Positions 16,638-26,059 are shown, numbered from the stretch's first letter. The stretch is DNA of 64,000 nucleotides from Pseudomonas sp. DNDY-54 (GCF_019880365.1 NZ_CP082271.1:3224001-3288000); one strand, 5' to 3'. A program made the numbers and translations. The notes: generated by a model from the letters alone, not told the origin.

Positions 16638-18047
16638 TTACAGCGGCTTGCCACGGTTGCCATGCTGACTGACGAAGTCCTGCACGATCTTCAGCTCATT
16701 GCGAAGCACAGTACAGCGCTCCGGGCGTTCGAACAGGTCAGCCAGATGCGCCGGAAGCTCCAGCGCTTTACCGACGCCTGCCTTCTCCACCGCTTCCGGA
16801 AATTTGACCGGGTGCGCGGTCGCAAGCGTCACCATCGGCACCGCCAGGCTGCGGCGACATTCACGAGCGGCGTAGACGCCGATCGCGGTATGCGGGTCCA
16901 GTAGTTCGCCGGTGGCTTCAAAGACATCGGCGATGGTTTTGCAGGTCTGTGCATCGTCCACGGCAAGCGAATCGAAAAGTTTACGTGCTTCGGTCCAGCG
17001 CTCTTCCTCCACCGACAATTTTCCGCTGGCCTTGAAGGCGCTCATCAGCTCGGCCACAGCCGCGCCATTGCGACCGTGAAGATCGAATAGCAGGCGCTCG
17101 AAGTTGGACGACACCATGATGTCCATCGACGGTGAGAGCGATGGATGCAGGGTGTCCTTGTCGTAGCGGTTGCCACTCATGAAGCGATGCAGAATGTCGT
17201 TGCGGTTAGTCGCTACCACCAGCTGGCTGATCGGCAGCCCCATGTTGCGCGCCAGGTAACCGGCGAAGATATCGCCGAAGTTGCCTGTTGGCACCGAAAA
17301 CGCCACCGAACGGGCCGGACCGCCAAGCTGCAGGGCCGCATGGAAGTAGTAGACGATCTGGGCCATGATCCGCGCCCAATTGATCGAGTTCACCGCGACC
17401 AGGCGAGTACCCTTGAGAAACGCTTGGTCGGCAAAACTATCTTTGACCATCTCCTGGCAGTCATCGAAGTTGCCTTCGATGGCAATGTTATGAATGTTAT
17501 CGCCAGAGATGGTGGTCATCTGCCGACGCTGTACTTCCGAAACACGGTTGTGCGGATGCAAGATAAAGATGTCGACATTGTCACAGCGCCGGCAGCCCTC
17601 GATTGCCGCGGAGCCGGTATCACCAGACGTCGCACCGATAATCACCACGCGCTCGCCACGCTTGGCCAACACGTAGTCAAGCAGGCGCCCGAGCAGTTGA
17701 AGAGCAAAGTCCTTGAATGCCAGCGTCGGGCCGTGGAACAGCTCCATCACCCATTCGTTGCCGTTCAATTGACGCAGCGGCGCAATCGCGCTGTGGGCGA
17801 AGACGCTGTAGGTCTCTTCCAGTATATGCTTGAAGTCTGCGTCTGGGATGCTGCCGGCTACGAACGGCCGCATGACCTTGAACGCCAGTTCGTGGTACGG
17901 CAGACTGGACCAGGACCCAATCTCCTCGACGGTGAACCGCGGCAGGTTTTCCGGCACATAGAGCCCGCCATCGCTGGCAAGGCCGGTGAGCAGAACGTCT
18001 TCAAAATTCAGGGCCGGAGCCTGGCCACGGGTACTGATGTAGCGCAT
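16638..18047 (-). CDS. thrC: Threonine synthase
   Basis: PLP enzyme of 469 residues converting O-phosphohomoserine to threonine. The PLP-binding Lys lies in FHGPTLAFKDFALQLLG, and SGDTGSAAIEG binds the cofactor phosphate. The start MRYISTRGQAPALNFEDVLL is typical of the long proteobacterial type. It lies 59 bases downstream of hom on the same strand, so the two late steps of threonine synthesis are probably co-transcribed. Confidence 0.97.
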   Translation of the reverse strand: MRYISTRGQAPALNFEDVLLTGLASDGGLYVPENLPRFTVEEIGSWSSLPYHELAFKVMRPFVAGSIPDADFKHILEETYSVFAHSAIAPLRQLNGNEWVMELFHGPTLAFKDFALQLLGRLLDYVLAKRGERVVIIGATSGDTGSAAIEGCRRCDNVDIFILHPHNRVSEVQRRQMTTISGDNIHNIAIEGNFDDCQEMVKDSFADQAFLKGTRLVAVNSINWARIMAQIVYYFHAALQLGGPARSVAFSVPTGNFGDIFAGYLARNMGLPISQLVVATNRNDILHRFMSGNRYDKDTLHPSLSPSMDIMVSSNFERLLFDLHGRNGAAVAELMSAFKASGKLSVEEERWTEARKLFDSLAVDDAQTCKTIADVFEATGELLDPHTAIGVYAARECRRSLAVPMVTLATAHPVKFPEAVEKAGVGKALELPAHLADLFERPERCTVLRNELKIVQDFVSQHGNRGKPL

Positions 18048-18106
18048 TGTTCAAAACCTACGTTGGACGCTGACTGCGGATTACCCAGGCAACCCGCCGC
18101 TGCTGA

Positions 18107-19411
18107 TTAGTTCAGTTGCTCGACACGGATCCGCACCACGCTGCCGACCACGTCGGCGAGCTCTTCAAGCGCGGCAATGGCCCCATCGATCCGCTGCTCG
18201 ACCACGCGATGGGTAACCAGAATGACCGGGACGAGCCCGTCCTGGACTTCCGCTTCTTTCTGCATGATCGATTCGATGTTGATGCCGCGTTCGGACAAAA
18301 TAGTCGCGACTTGTGCCAGCACGCCCGGATGGTCTTTAGCCTGAATCCGCAAGTAATAGGCGCTTTCACACTCGCCGATCGGGAGGATCGGATGGGCCGA
18401 CAGTGAGTCGGGCTGGAAGGCCAGGTGCGGGACACGGTTGTTCGGGTCGGTGGTCAATGCTCGCGCGACGTCGACAAGATCGGCCACTACCGCTGATGCA
18501 GTAGGCTCCATGCCGGCGCCGGCGCCGTAGTACAGCGTCGAACCGACTGCATCGCCGTTGACCATGACCGCGTTCATCACACCATTTACGTTGGCAATCA
18601 ATCGGTCCGCGGGAATCAGGGTTGGATGCACTCGCAATTCGATACCGAAGTCAGTACTGCGGGCGATCCCAAGGTGTTTGATGCGGTAACCCAACGCCTC
18701 GGCATAATTAACATCCGCGGTGGTCAGGCGAGATATGCCCTCGGTATAGGCCTTATCGAACTGCAGCGGTACCCCGAATGCGATGGACGCGAGGATGGTG
18801 AGCTTGTGCGCAGCGTCGATGCCCTCGACGTCGAAGGTCGGATCGGCCTCGGCATAACCGAGCTCTTGAGCCTCCTTAAGCACGTCCTCGAACGTACGCC
18901 CCTTCTCACGCATCTCGGTGAGAATGAAGTTGCCCGTGCCATTGATGATGCCGGCCAACCAGTTGATCTGGTTACCCGCCAGGCCTTCGCGGATCGCCTT
19001 GATGATAGGAATGCCGCCTGCAACCGAGGCCTCAAACGCCACGATGACGCCTTTCTCGCGGGCCTTGGCAAAGATCTCGTTGCCATGCACGGCGATCAGG
19101 GCTTTGTTCGCCGTGACCACGTGCTTGCCGTTTTCGATGGCGGTAAGGACCAATTCGCGGGCCAGCGTATAGCCACCAATCAACTCAACAACGATATCGA
19201 TTTCAGGATTGTTAGCTACGTCGAAGATATCGGCGGTAATCGGGGTGTTACCGGTGTTGCACTTGGGGTTCGCATGACGAGCCGCGATTTGAGCGACCTC
19301 GATTCCACGCCCGGCGCGACGGGCAATCTCCGCAGCATTGCGCTCGAGCACATTAAAGGTACCGCCACCGACGGTTCCCAGCCCACAGATGCCAACTTTC
19401 ACCGGTTTCAA
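18107..19411 (-). CDS. hom: Homoserine dehydrogenase (TTG start)
   Basis: Reduces aspartate semialdehyde to homoserine with NAD(P)H. The protein opens with a Rossmann fold, KPVKVGICGLGTVGGGTFN. The catalytic domain includes GIINGTGNFILTEM, and a C-terminal ACT domain (YYLRIQAKDHPGVLAQVATIL) is suited to threonine feedback. Conservation begins exactly at a TTG codon at 19411, which has GGGGAG six bases upstream. I take this as the start (434 residues) rather than the ATG at 19459. Upstream of thrC in a likely hom-thrC operon. Confidence 0.95.
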   Translation of the reverse strand: MKPVKVGICGLGTVGGGTFNVLERNAAEIARRAGRGIEVAQIAARHANPKCNTGNTPITADIFDVANNPEIDIVVELIGGYTLARELVLTAIENGKHVVTANKALIAVHGNEIFAKAREKGVIVAFEASVAGGIPIIKAIREGLAGNQINWLAGIINGTGNFILTEMREKGRTFEDVLKEAQELGYAEADPTFDVEGIDAAHKLTILASIAFGVPLQFDKAYTEGISRLTTADVNYAEALGYRIKHLGIARSTDFGIELRVHPTLIPADRLIANVNGVMNAVMVNGDAVGSTLYYGAGAGMEPTASAVVADLVDVARALTTDPNNRVPHLAFQPDSLSAHPILPIGECESAYYLRIQAKDHPGVLAQVATILSERGINIESIMQKEAEVQDGLVPVILVTHRVVEQRIDGAIAALEELADVVGSVVRIRVEQLN

Positions 19412-19523
19412 GTTGCACTCCCCATTGCCAGCGAACGACCCTACACAGCGGCCGAACAAAAGAGCCGCACATTACGAAGCGCACGGGATTTAGTCAAATC
19501 GGGCAGCAGCGTAGTCGTACCCC

Positions 19524-20021
19524 TTATTCCGGTTTGCTCTGCAATCCCAAACGCCTATGCCACTGGGCGAGCGACTCATCCGGATATTCATCGAAACAGC
19601 GATCGTCCGAACCTATCTGCGGTTCGACCCAAGACGCCTTAGAGGCCAACATCAGATGGGTTGACTCTGGTGGGCTCGGCAGGTTGCTGTCGATTGCTGA
19701 GGCGTGAGGGTGGACAAGGTCTGGCCAATTAGGATCCCACAACCAGAGCGCGGAGCCGCACAGCTTGCAGAAGTGGCGCTGACCGTCACTGATCCGGGTT
19801 TCGCCAGTTTGCTCATCGACCATCTTGGCGCGATACACGCTCAGATTCTCGCGCCCATCGATCTGGAGCGTTCGATGATCGCCGCCCAGGTTGATTGCGT
19901 AGCCGCCACCTCCTGCCGTCTTACGGCAGATGGAGCAATAGCAGCGCATGAATGGGTATGGCTCGGCTGATTCGAGCGAAAAACGGACCGCCTTGCAATG
20001 ACAGGAACCTTCGAGCTTCAC
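19524..20021 (-). CDS. GFA family (Mss4-fold) zinc protein
   Basis: 165 residues with the zinc-cysteine pattern of the GFA/CENP-V family: GSCHCKAVRF near the N terminus, MRCYCSICRKTAGGG near 26, and HFCKLCGSALW near 80. The family is named for a glutathione-dependent formaldehyde-activating enzyme, but most members have unknown substrates. The start is a GTG with a strong AAGGAG upstream. It lies between hom and dsbC with the same orientation but without tight spacing. The fold is confident; the function is not. Confidence 0.88.
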   Translation of the reverse strand: MKLEGSCHCKAVRFSLESAEPYPFMRCYCSICRKTAGGGGYAINLGGDHRTLQIDGRENLSVYRAKMVDEQTGETRISDGQRHFCKLCGSALWLWDPNWPDLVHPHASAIDSNLPSPPESTHLMLASKASWVEPQIGSDDRCFDEYPDESLAQWHRRLGLQSKPE

Positions 20022-20128
20022 GTTCGCTTCTCCTTGGCACGCCTTTCAAGCTTTGAACACGAGCGGCCGAACAGTTCAGCGAGTAAGGCGGCAGCAGCGC
20101 CATTAGAATTGGCCTGCTGCCCTGGCGG

Positions 20129-20854
20129 CTACTTGGCTTTCAAAGCAAGCTCGGCAAGCTGTGGCGCCGGCTGGTAACCGGGAATGATCTGACCATCTTC
20201 CAGAACGATCGCAGGCGTGCCTTGAACACCGATCAGTTGGCCGAGTTCATATTGTTCAGCGACCGGGTTATCGCAGCTAGCGGCAGCGACTTCTTCACGC
20301 GCCTTAGCCTTGTTCATCGCAGCCTGACGATCCTTCGCACACCAGACGCTGGTCAACGTAGTCGCGCCGTGACTACCCATTCCTTGACGAGGAAAGGCCA
20401 TGTAGCGAACTTCCACGCCCAAGCGGTTCAACTCAGGCACTTCGCTGTGCAGCTTCTGGCAATAGCCACAATCGGTATCGGTAAATACCGTGATATGAGT
20501 TTTGGGCTTCTCGGGGGCGAATACCACCATCTCGCTGGCGGGGATCGCCTCGATCGCCTTGGCGACCGACCGGCTTTGAGCCTGTTCGGTCAGGTTGGTG
20601 GCCTGGCCATCCTTGAACTGAAACATGTACCCCTGGATGACGAACTGCCCATCGGCGCTCGCGTACAATTGCCGGCCACCCTTGAGCTGGACCTGATACA
20701 CACCTTCCATAGGGCTTTCGGCAATCGCCTCGATGGGCATGTCGGGCTGGATCGCTTCAAGCGATTCACGGATCGCCTTCTCGGGGTCAGCAGCTAGAGC
20801 AAATGTACTGGCGAGACCGAGGGTCGCAACAGCAAAAAAACGAATCACGCGCAT
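20129..20854 (-). CDS. dsbC: Thiol:disulfide interchange protein DsbC
   Basis: Periplasmic disulfide isomerase of 241 residues. The ATG at 20854 gives a signal peptide (MRVIRFFAVATLGLASTFALA); longer upstream frames do not. An N-terminal dimerisation domain is followed by a thioredoxin-fold domain with the active site DTDCGYCQKLHSE. The later Cys pair (VWCAKDRQ, AASCDNP) and the cis-Pro loop GVQGTPAIVLEDG are also present. It follows xerD on the same strand, as in P. aeruginosa. Confidence 0.96.
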   Translation of the reverse strand: MRVIRFFAVATLGLASTFALAADPEKAIRESLEAIQPDMPIEAIAESPMEGVYQVQLKGGRQLYASADGQFVIQGYMFQFKDGQATNLTEQAQSRSVAKAIEAIPASEMVVFAPEKPKTHITVFTDTDCGYCQKLHSEVPELNRLGVEVRYMAFPRQGMGSHGATTLTSVWCAKDRQAAMNKAKAREEVAAASCDNPVAEQYELGQLIGVQGTPAIVLEDGQIIPGYQPAPQLAELALKAK

Positions 20855-20988
20855 GGAGTCTCCGGGGCGACTACGATCGAGGGAAGGCCGGCAGATTATC
20901 ATAGCCACCGCCGCCCAGCGCGCGCCGCCGTGCCTGCGGACATCGACTTTGTGCTGTCGCGCACCTCTTCGGCACCACTCGTCAGTTA

Positions 20989-21885
20989 CTAACCGCGCGG
21001 ATGATGCGCCGCATGAAGCTCCTGCAACCGCGCGCGCGCGATGTGGGTATAAATTTGAGTGGTGGACAGATCGCTGTGCCCCAGGAGCATCTGCACCGTT
21101 CTCAGGTCCGCGCCATGATTGAGCAGGTGCGTCGCAAATGCATGGCGCAGCGTGTGCGGCGAAATGGAAGCCGCCACCCCTGCCTGACGCGCGTGCAGTT
21201 TAATACGATGCCAGAACGTTTGACGCGTCATCAGGTCGCCACGCCGGCTCGGAAAAACAATGTCGCTGGCCTTGCCGGCAAGTAGCGTTTCTCGGGGGTC
21301 ACGCAGATAGCGCATCAGCCAATGCAAAGCCTCCTCGCCCAGGGGCACCAGGCGCTCCTTGTTGCCTTTGCCGAATGTACGCAGCACCCCCTGGCGCACA
21401 TTGAGCTGCTCCAAGCTAAGGCTGACCAGCTCGGTCACCCGTAGGCCTGTGGCGTAGAGGACTTCCAACATAGCCCTATCACGCATGCCCAGCGGATCGC
21501 CCGTATCCGGAGCCGAAAGGAGCGCCTCGACGTCAGCTTCCGACAATGCCTTGGGTAGCGGTCGGCCGAGTTTCGGAAGATCGACACGAAGCGTCGGGTC
21601 AACCGAAATAACGCCCTCCCGCAGCAGGAATCGATAAAAACCCCGAAGCCCCGAAAGCAGCCGAGCGGTCGATCGCGCTTTGTAATTGTTCGAAAGGCGC
21701 CACGCGAGATGATCAAGGATCACCTCCCGCCCGGCATCAACTAGTCGAAGGTCTCGCTCGGAAAGCCACCCATTAAACAGAGCGAGGTCGCTGCGGTAGG
21801 CGTCGCGTGTATTGTCAGACAATCCCTTCTCAAGCCACAGGGCGTCGAGAAATCGGTCTATCACTGGGTCGTCGAGCACAGCCAT
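20989..21885 (-). CDS. xerD: Site-specific tyrosine recombinase XerD
   Basis: 298-residue partner of XerC in resolving chromosome dimers at dif. The SAM-like N-terminal DNA-binding domain is followed by the catalytic domain. Catalytic residues are visible in ATGLRVTELVSL (Arg), HTLRHAFATHLLNHG (His-x2-Arg) and LLGHSDLSTTQIYTHI (His, Tyr). The length and the position next to dsbC match the chromosomal housekeeping XerD, not a mobile-element integrase; no attachment site or cargo is nearby. Confidence 0.96.
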   Translation of the reverse strand: MAVLDDPVIDRFLDALWLEKGLSDNTRDAYRSDLALFNGWLSERDLRLVDAGREVILDHLAWRLSNNYKARSTARLLSGLRGFYRFLLREGVISVDPTLRVDLPKLGRPLPKALSEADVEALLSAPDTGDPLGMRDRAMLEVLYATGLRVTELVSLSLEQLNVRQGVLRTFGKGNKERLVPLGEEALHWLMRYLRDPRETLLAGKASDIVFPSRRGDLMTRQTFWHRIKLHARQAGVAASISPHTLRHAFATHLLNHGADLRTVQMLLGHSDLSTTQIYTHIARARLQELHAAHHPRG

Positions 21886-21948
21886 ATGGAAGTCTTGAGA
21901 ACAAACAGGGCCAGCCAGTGTTTCACAGCCGCCCTGAGCACACCAGGA

Positions 21949-22362
21949 TCAGCCGTCAACTCGCGAAAGGACCGGGACAGGGCGGTTGTCATCGCCGACA
22001 GCAACGAAACTGAACGTACCTTTGATCGCCAGCTCTCGTCCGTCGCGGTACATGCTCTCCACGTAAACTTCGACGTCGACTTTAAGGCTGGTGTTGCCCA
22101 CATTGACCACGCGGCCAATTAACTCAACGATCGAACCCGCTGGAATAGGATGGTTGAAATCGATTCGATCGGAGGACACGGTTACCAGCGGCAAGCGGCA
22201 AAAGCGCGTCGCAGTAATGAACGAAACCTCATCTAGCCATGCCAGTGCGGTGCCGCCGAATAGCGTGTTGTGATGATTCGTTGTCGGCGGGAATACCGCC
22301 TTGGTTACGTGAGTGACGGACAGATTGGTCCGGCGCTGGATTTCTATTTCTCTTGGGGTCAC
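21949..22362 (-). CDS. Acyl-CoA thioesterase (hotdog fold, YciA-like)
   Basis: Hotdog-fold thioesterase. The GTG at 22362 (then TPREIEIQRR) is chosen over the ATG at 22437. It has GAGAGA upstream and matches where conservation starts, and the longer frame would run through the rplS terminator. This gives 137 residues. The core NHHNTLFGGTALAWLDEVSFI holds the active-site Asn/Asp-type helix of YciA and cytosolic acyl-CoA hydrolases, and HPIPAGSIVELIGRVVNVG is a family strand. It probably hydrolyses acyl-CoAs; the chain-length preference is unknown. Confidence 0.88.
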   Translation of the reverse strand: MTPREIEIQRRTNLSVTHVTKAVFPPTTNHHNTLFGGTALAWLDEVSFITATRFCRLPLVTVSSDRIDFNHPIPAGSIVELIGRVVNVGNTSLKVDVEVYVESMYRDGRELAIKGTFSFVAVGDDNRPVPVLSRVDG

Positions 22363-22467
22363 TGCATGTCTCTCGGATACGTGCCACCCAGATGCTGCGG
22401 GTTTGTTTTTCTTATCACGCCACCACTTGGCAGCCACTCAGGGAATCGACTCGGTAGTGTTGCGAAA

Positions 22468-22496
22468 ACAAAAAAGCAGCCCGAAGGCTGCTTCTT
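22468..22496 (-). terminator. Intrinsic terminator of the rpsP-rimM-trmD-rplS operon
   Basis: On the minus strand, AAGCAGCC-TTCG-GGCTGCTT is a UUCG-type tetraloop hairpin followed by TTTTTGTTTT, beginning about 20 bases after the rplS stop. Confidence 0.92.
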
Positions 22497-22512
22497 TATC
22501 TGAAAAGCTTCC

Positions 22513-22863
22513 TCAGGAAAGCTTTTCCTTGATGCGGGCGGCCTTGCCGGACAGCGCGCGGAGGTAGTACAGCTTGGCCTTGCGAACATCACCACGGCGC
22601 TTGACGCTGAGGCTGTCGACCATCGGGCTGTAGGTCTGGAACGTACGCTCTACGCCCACGCCGTTGGAAATCTTGCGTACGGTGAAAGCGCTGTTCAAAC
22701 CGCGGTTACGCTTGCCGATCACGACACCTTCAAAGGCCTGCAGACGCTCGCGCTCGCCTTCCTTTACCTTCACCTGTACGACAACGGTGTCACCGGGGGC
22801 GAACGGAGGCAGTTCTTTGGTCATCTGCTCGGCTTCGAGCGCCTGGATAATCTTGTTGGTCAT
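22513..22863 (-). CDS. rplS: 50S ribosomal protein L19
   Basis: 116-residue L19 located at the 30S-50S interface. It starts at 22863 (MTNKIIQALEAEQM) with GGAG upstream; a longer frame reaching 23166 is out of step with conservation. GDTVVVQVKVKEGERERLQAFEGVVI and RTFQTYSPMVDSLSVKRRGDVRKAKLYYLR are standard. It is the last gene of the rpsP-rimM-trmD-rplS operon, ended by a strong terminator. Confidence 0.98.
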   Translation of the reverse strand: MTNKIIQALEAEQMTKELPPFAPGDTVVVQVKVKEGERERLQAFEGVVIGKRNRGLNSAFTVRKISNGVGVERTFQTYSPMVDSLSVKRRGDVRKAKLYYLRALSGKAARIKEKLS

Positions 22864-22906
22864 GCTGTGCTCCTGAGACAGGCCTTCATGGCGTGCCATC
22901 GATACG

Positions 22907-23659
22907 TTAACTATCGTCCCGCTGGCGGATGTATTCCGACAGCAGCTTCTGTTCTTCTCCAGAAAGCGAGCGGCTATCCAGAAGATCAGCGCGACGTTCC
23001 CAGGTCCTTCCGAGGGACTGCTGCAAACGCCACCGCCGGATGTGTTCATGATTACCGCTAAGCAGCACGTCAGGAACACGTTTGTCCGCATACACTTCCG
23101 GTCGCGTGTAATGCGGACAGTCAAGCAGGCCGTCCGTAAACGAATCCTGCTCGGCAGAATCAGCATGACCCAGCGCCCCAGGGAGCAATCGGGTCACTGC
23201 ATCGATCAGCACCATGGCCGGAAGCTCGCCACCGGACAACACGTAATCGCCAATCGACCATTCTTCGTCGACATGCGCCTCGATAAAGCGCTCGTCGATG
23301 CCTTCGTAACGCCCAGCGATGAGGATAAGCCCCTCCAACTCCGCCAGCGCGCGAACATCAGCCTGTTTCAGCTGACGCCCCTGTGGCGACAGGTAGATCA
23401 CCTTCGCCTTCTCGCCGGCGGCATGTCTGGCGTCCGCCAATGCAAGCTCCAGCGGCTTGATCTTCATCACCATGCCGGGGCCGCCACCGAAAGGCCGATC
23501 ATCCACTGTCTGATGACGATCTTCGGTGTAGTTCCGCGGATTCCAGCACTGCAACTGGAGAAGCCCCTGCTTCACCGCACGACTTGTAATACCGTAGTCA
23601 CGGATAGCAGCGAACATGTCCGGAAACAGGCTGATCACATCAACGCGAAGGCTGGACAT
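22907..23659 (-). CDS. trmD: tRNA (guanine-N1)-methyltransferase
   Basis: Methylates G37 of tRNAs using SAM, preventing +1 frameshifting. The start at 23659 (MSSLRVDVISLFPDMF) yields 250 residues. The trefoil-knot SAM site is seen in LIAGRYEGIDERFIE and EWSIGDYVLSGGELPAMVLIDA. The start is five bases after the rimM stop, implying translational coupling; rplS follows after 43 bases. Confidence 0.97.
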   Translation of the reverse strand: MSSLRVDVISLFPDMFAAIRDYGITSRAVKQGLLQLQCWNPRNYTEDRHQTVDDRPFGGGPGMVMKIKPLELALADARHAAGEKAKVIYLSPQGRQLKQADVRALAELEGLILIAGRYEGIDERFIEAHVDEEWSIGDYVLSGGELPAMVLIDAVTRLLPGALGHADSAEQDSFTDGLLDCPHYTRPEVYADKRVPDVLLSGNHEHIRRWRLQQSLGRTWERRADLLDSRSLSGEEQKLLSEYIRQRDDS

Positions 23660-23664
23660 GTTGC

Positions 23665-24201
23665 TCAGAAGTCCGCGTCCCACTCGACATGCATTTCGCC
23701 TGCGTCCAGATCGACCTTCAACACACAAGGGTCGGTATAGGGCAACAAACGCTCACGATCATCCAGGCTGCCGTCAAACGGCTTGACCACCAGAACATCG
23801 TTGGCACCCGTTTCAAGCAGATGATCCACCCGCCCGAGCACTTGCCCAAGCTGGTTGATGACCATCAGACCCTGAAGCTGGAACCAGTAATACTCTTCGC
23901 CGGTCAGGTCAGGCAGTTCGCTACGAGGGACGCAGATCTCAAAGTCGGCGTATGTTCGCGCCAGCTCACGATCAGTCAGCCCTTTTAGCGTAGCCACCAG
24001 AATCTTTCCCTGGAGCCGCCCTTTGACCAGCTCAACCTGCTTGACTTCATCGCCTCGCCTGAGCGTCCAGCGTTGATAGTCCAGCAAGTTGTCGATCGGA
24101 TCAGTAAAGGAATAGATCTTTACGTCACCACGCACGCCATGCACCGATACAATCTTGCCAATGACGATCAGGTCTTCGGCGGGGGCAGACGTCGCGTTCA
24201 T
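23665..24201 (-). CDS. rimM: Ribosome maturation factor RimM
   Basis: 178-residue 30S assembly factor that binds S19 and helps mature the 16S 3' domain. The N-terminal RimM domain (IGKIVSVHGVRGDVKIYSFTD) is followed by a PRC-barrel domain (EYYWFQLQGLMVINQLGQVLG, VLVVKPFDGS, LLPYTDPCVLKVDLDAG). It lies five bases after rpsP and just before trmD, the classic operon order. Confidence 0.97.
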   Translation of the reverse strand: MNATSAPAEDLIVIGKIVSVHGVRGDVKIYSFTDPIDNLLDYQRWTLRRGDEVKQVELVKGRLQGKILVATLKGLTDRELARTYADFEICVPRSELPDLTGEEYYWFQLQGLMVINQLGQVLGRVDHLLETGANDVLVVKPFDGSLDDRERLLPYTDPCVLKVDLDAGEMHVEWDADF

Positions 24202-24206
24202 GTATT

Positions 24207-24458
24207 TCAGGCAGCAGCCTTAGAAGCTTCCTTCAGCAGCTGAGCAACACGCTCAGACGGCTGCGCGCCCTGACCCAACCAGTAAGCAGCACGCTCTTGG
24301 TTTACAGAGAGCTTCACTTCCGCACCCGAGGCGACCGGATTGAAGAAACCGATACGCTCAACGAAGCGACCATCGCGCGGGTTACGGCTGTTGGTCACGG
24401 TCAGGTGGTAGAAAGGGCGCTTCTTGGAGCCGCCACGGGCGAGACGAATAGTTACCAT
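24207..24458 (-). CDS. rpsP: 30S ribosomal protein S16
   Basis: 83-residue S16 beginning MVTIRLARGGSKKRPFYHLTV. The start at 24458 matches the conserved N terminus; the frame extending to 24620 is not used. KLSVNQERAAYWLGQGAQPSERVAQLLK is standard. First gene of the rpsP-rimM-trmD-rplS operon, with a convincing promoter about 70-95 bases upstream. Confidence 0.98.
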   Translation of the reverse strand: MVTIRLARGGSKKRPFYHLTVTNSRNPRDGRFVERIGFFNPVASGAEVKLSVNQERAAYWLGQGAQPSERVAQLLKEASKAAA

Positions 24459-24525
24459 GTGAACATCGTTCCTGTAGTCGGTACAGCAAATCTGAATGCA
24501 GGGCCCAAGGCCCGAAAGGCCGCAT

Positions 24526-24553
24526 ATTCTAAGGATTATCCGGACTTTTGCAA
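24526..24553 (-). promoter_or_regulatory. Sigma-70 promoter of the rpsP operon
   Basis: On the minus strand TTGCAA (-35) and TAGAAT (-10) are separated by 16 bases. The predicted transcript starts near 24518 and carries a short GGCCTTTCGGGCC hairpin in its leader before the rpsP start. Confidence 0.6.
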
Positions 24554-24644
24554 ATGGCTTTTTTAAAAACAACCGCAGAGCTCGAAAGCAGGCCTGCTTA
24601 ACGTCGATGGAGCCCGGCAACAGGACTCATCGAACGGTTCCAGA

Positions 24645-26024
24645 TCAGAACTTAGGCATCCCGCCACCGCCTGGGAACATGCCGCCCATGCCGCGCATCA
24701 TCTTAGCCATGCCGCCCTTGCCGCTGACCTTCTTCATCATCTTTTGCATCTGCTTGTGCTGCTTGATCAAACGACCAATATCCTGCACCTGCGTGCCGGA
24801 GCCCAAAGCGATGCGGCGTTTCCGCGAACCGCTGATGATGTCTGGGTTACGCCGCTCGACAGGCGTCATCGAATTAATGATGGCTTCCATCTGCTTGAAC
24901 TGCTTCTCGGCCGAGCCCTGGGCGTTACCCATTTGACTTAGGTTGACTCCGCCGATTGACGGCAACTTATCCATTAAACCGCCGAGCCCTCCCATATTCT
25001 TCATCTGCTGAAGCTGATCTCGGAAATCCTCAAGGTCGAAGCCTTTGCCCTTCTTCAGCTTTTTGGTGAGCTTCTCGGCCTTTTCCCGATCCAAGGTCTG
25101 CTCGGCCTGCTCGATCAAGCTGAGCACATCACCCATGCCGAGGATGCGTGACGCGATCCTATCCGGATGAAACGGCTCGAGCGCGTCGCTTCTCTCACCC
25201 ATGCCAAGGAATTTGATGGGCTTGCCGGTGACGTGCCGGACCGACAACGCGGCGCCGCCCCGTGCGTCACCGTCAACCTTGGTCAGCACCACACCCGTCA
25301 ATGGCAATGCTTCACCGAACGCCTTCGCGGTATTCGCCGCGTCCTGTCCGGTCATGGCGTCGACCACGAACAACGTCTCGGCCGGCTTGATCGCGGCATG
25401 TACCGCTTGGATCTCGGCCATCATCTCAGCGTCGATAGCCAGACGCCCAGCCGTATCGACCAGTACCACGTCGATGTATTTGAGCTTTGCCTCGCGGATC
25501 GCGGCCTGAGCAATCTCGACCGGCTTTTGGCTGGTATCAGACGGAAAGAAAGTCACGCCCACTTCCGCCGCTAAAGTCTCCAGCTGCTTGATGGCTGCTG
25601 GGCGATAGACGTCGGCGGACACCACCAGCACCGACTTCTTCTTGCGCTCTTTAAGAAACCTAGCCAGTTTGCCAACCGTGGTGGTTTTGCCTGCGCCCTG
25701 CAGGCCTGCCATCAGCACCACAGCTGGCGGCACAACGCTCAGATCGAGGTCTTCGTTGGCGGCGCCCATCAGCTCTTCAAGCTCTGCGCGCACGATCTTC
25801 ACGAAGGCCTGGCCAGGTGTGAGGCTCTTGGAGACCTCCGTGCCGACGGCGCGGTCCTTGACCCTGGCGACGAACTCCTTGACTACCGGCAACGCGACGT
25901 CGGCCTCAAGCAGCGCCATACGGACCTCGCGCAGAGTGTCCTTGATGTTGTCCTCGGTCAGCTTGGCCTTGCCGGTCACATGGCGAAGCGTTTGAGAGAG
26001 GCGGTCGGTTAGGTTTTCAAACAT
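24645..26024 (-). CDS. ffh: Signal recognition particle protein Ffh
   Basis: 459-residue SRP GTPase that targets nascent membrane proteins with 4.5S RNA and FtsY. The N domain is followed by the G domain: GLQGAGKTTTVGKLARFL (P-loop), VLVDTAGRLAID (G3) and LTKVDGDARGG (G4). The M domain includes RRNPDIISGSRKRRIALGSG for RNA binding, and the tail is rich in Met and Gly (MMRGMGGMFPGGGGMPKF). All motifs are intact. It is oriented like rpsP and divergent from the YpjD-like gene. Confidence 0.98.
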   Translation of the reverse strand: MFENLTDRLSQTLRHVTGKAKLTEDNIKDTLREVRMALLEADVALPVVKEFVARVKDRAVGTEVSKSLTPGQAFVKIVRAELEELMGAANEDLDLSVVPPAVVLMAGLQGAGKTTTVGKLARFLKERKKKSVLVVSADVYRPAAIKQLETLAAEVGVTFFPSDTSQKPVEIAQAAIREAKLKYIDVVLVDTAGRLAIDAEMMAEIQAVHAAIKPAETLFVVDAMTGQDAANTAKAFGEALPLTGVVLTKVDGDARGGAALSVRHVTGKPIKFLGMGERSDALEPFHPDRIASRILGMGDVLSLIEQAEQTLDREKAEKLTKKLKKGKGFDLEDFRDQLQQMKNMGGLGGLMDKLPSIGGVNLSQMGNAQGSAEKQFKQMEAIINSMTPVERRNPDIISGSRKRRIALGSGTQVQDIGRLIKQHKQMQKMMKKVSGKGGMAKMMRGMGGMFPGGGGMPKF

Positions 26025-26059
26025 GAGCCATTTCCACGCTGGATGTGGTTAAGGTCGCG

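Noticed and set aside
20989..21885. Tyrosine recombinase as an integrase of a mobile element
   Set aside because: Length, motifs and the xerD-dsbC neighbourhood mark the housekeeping XerD. No att sites or cargo were seen.
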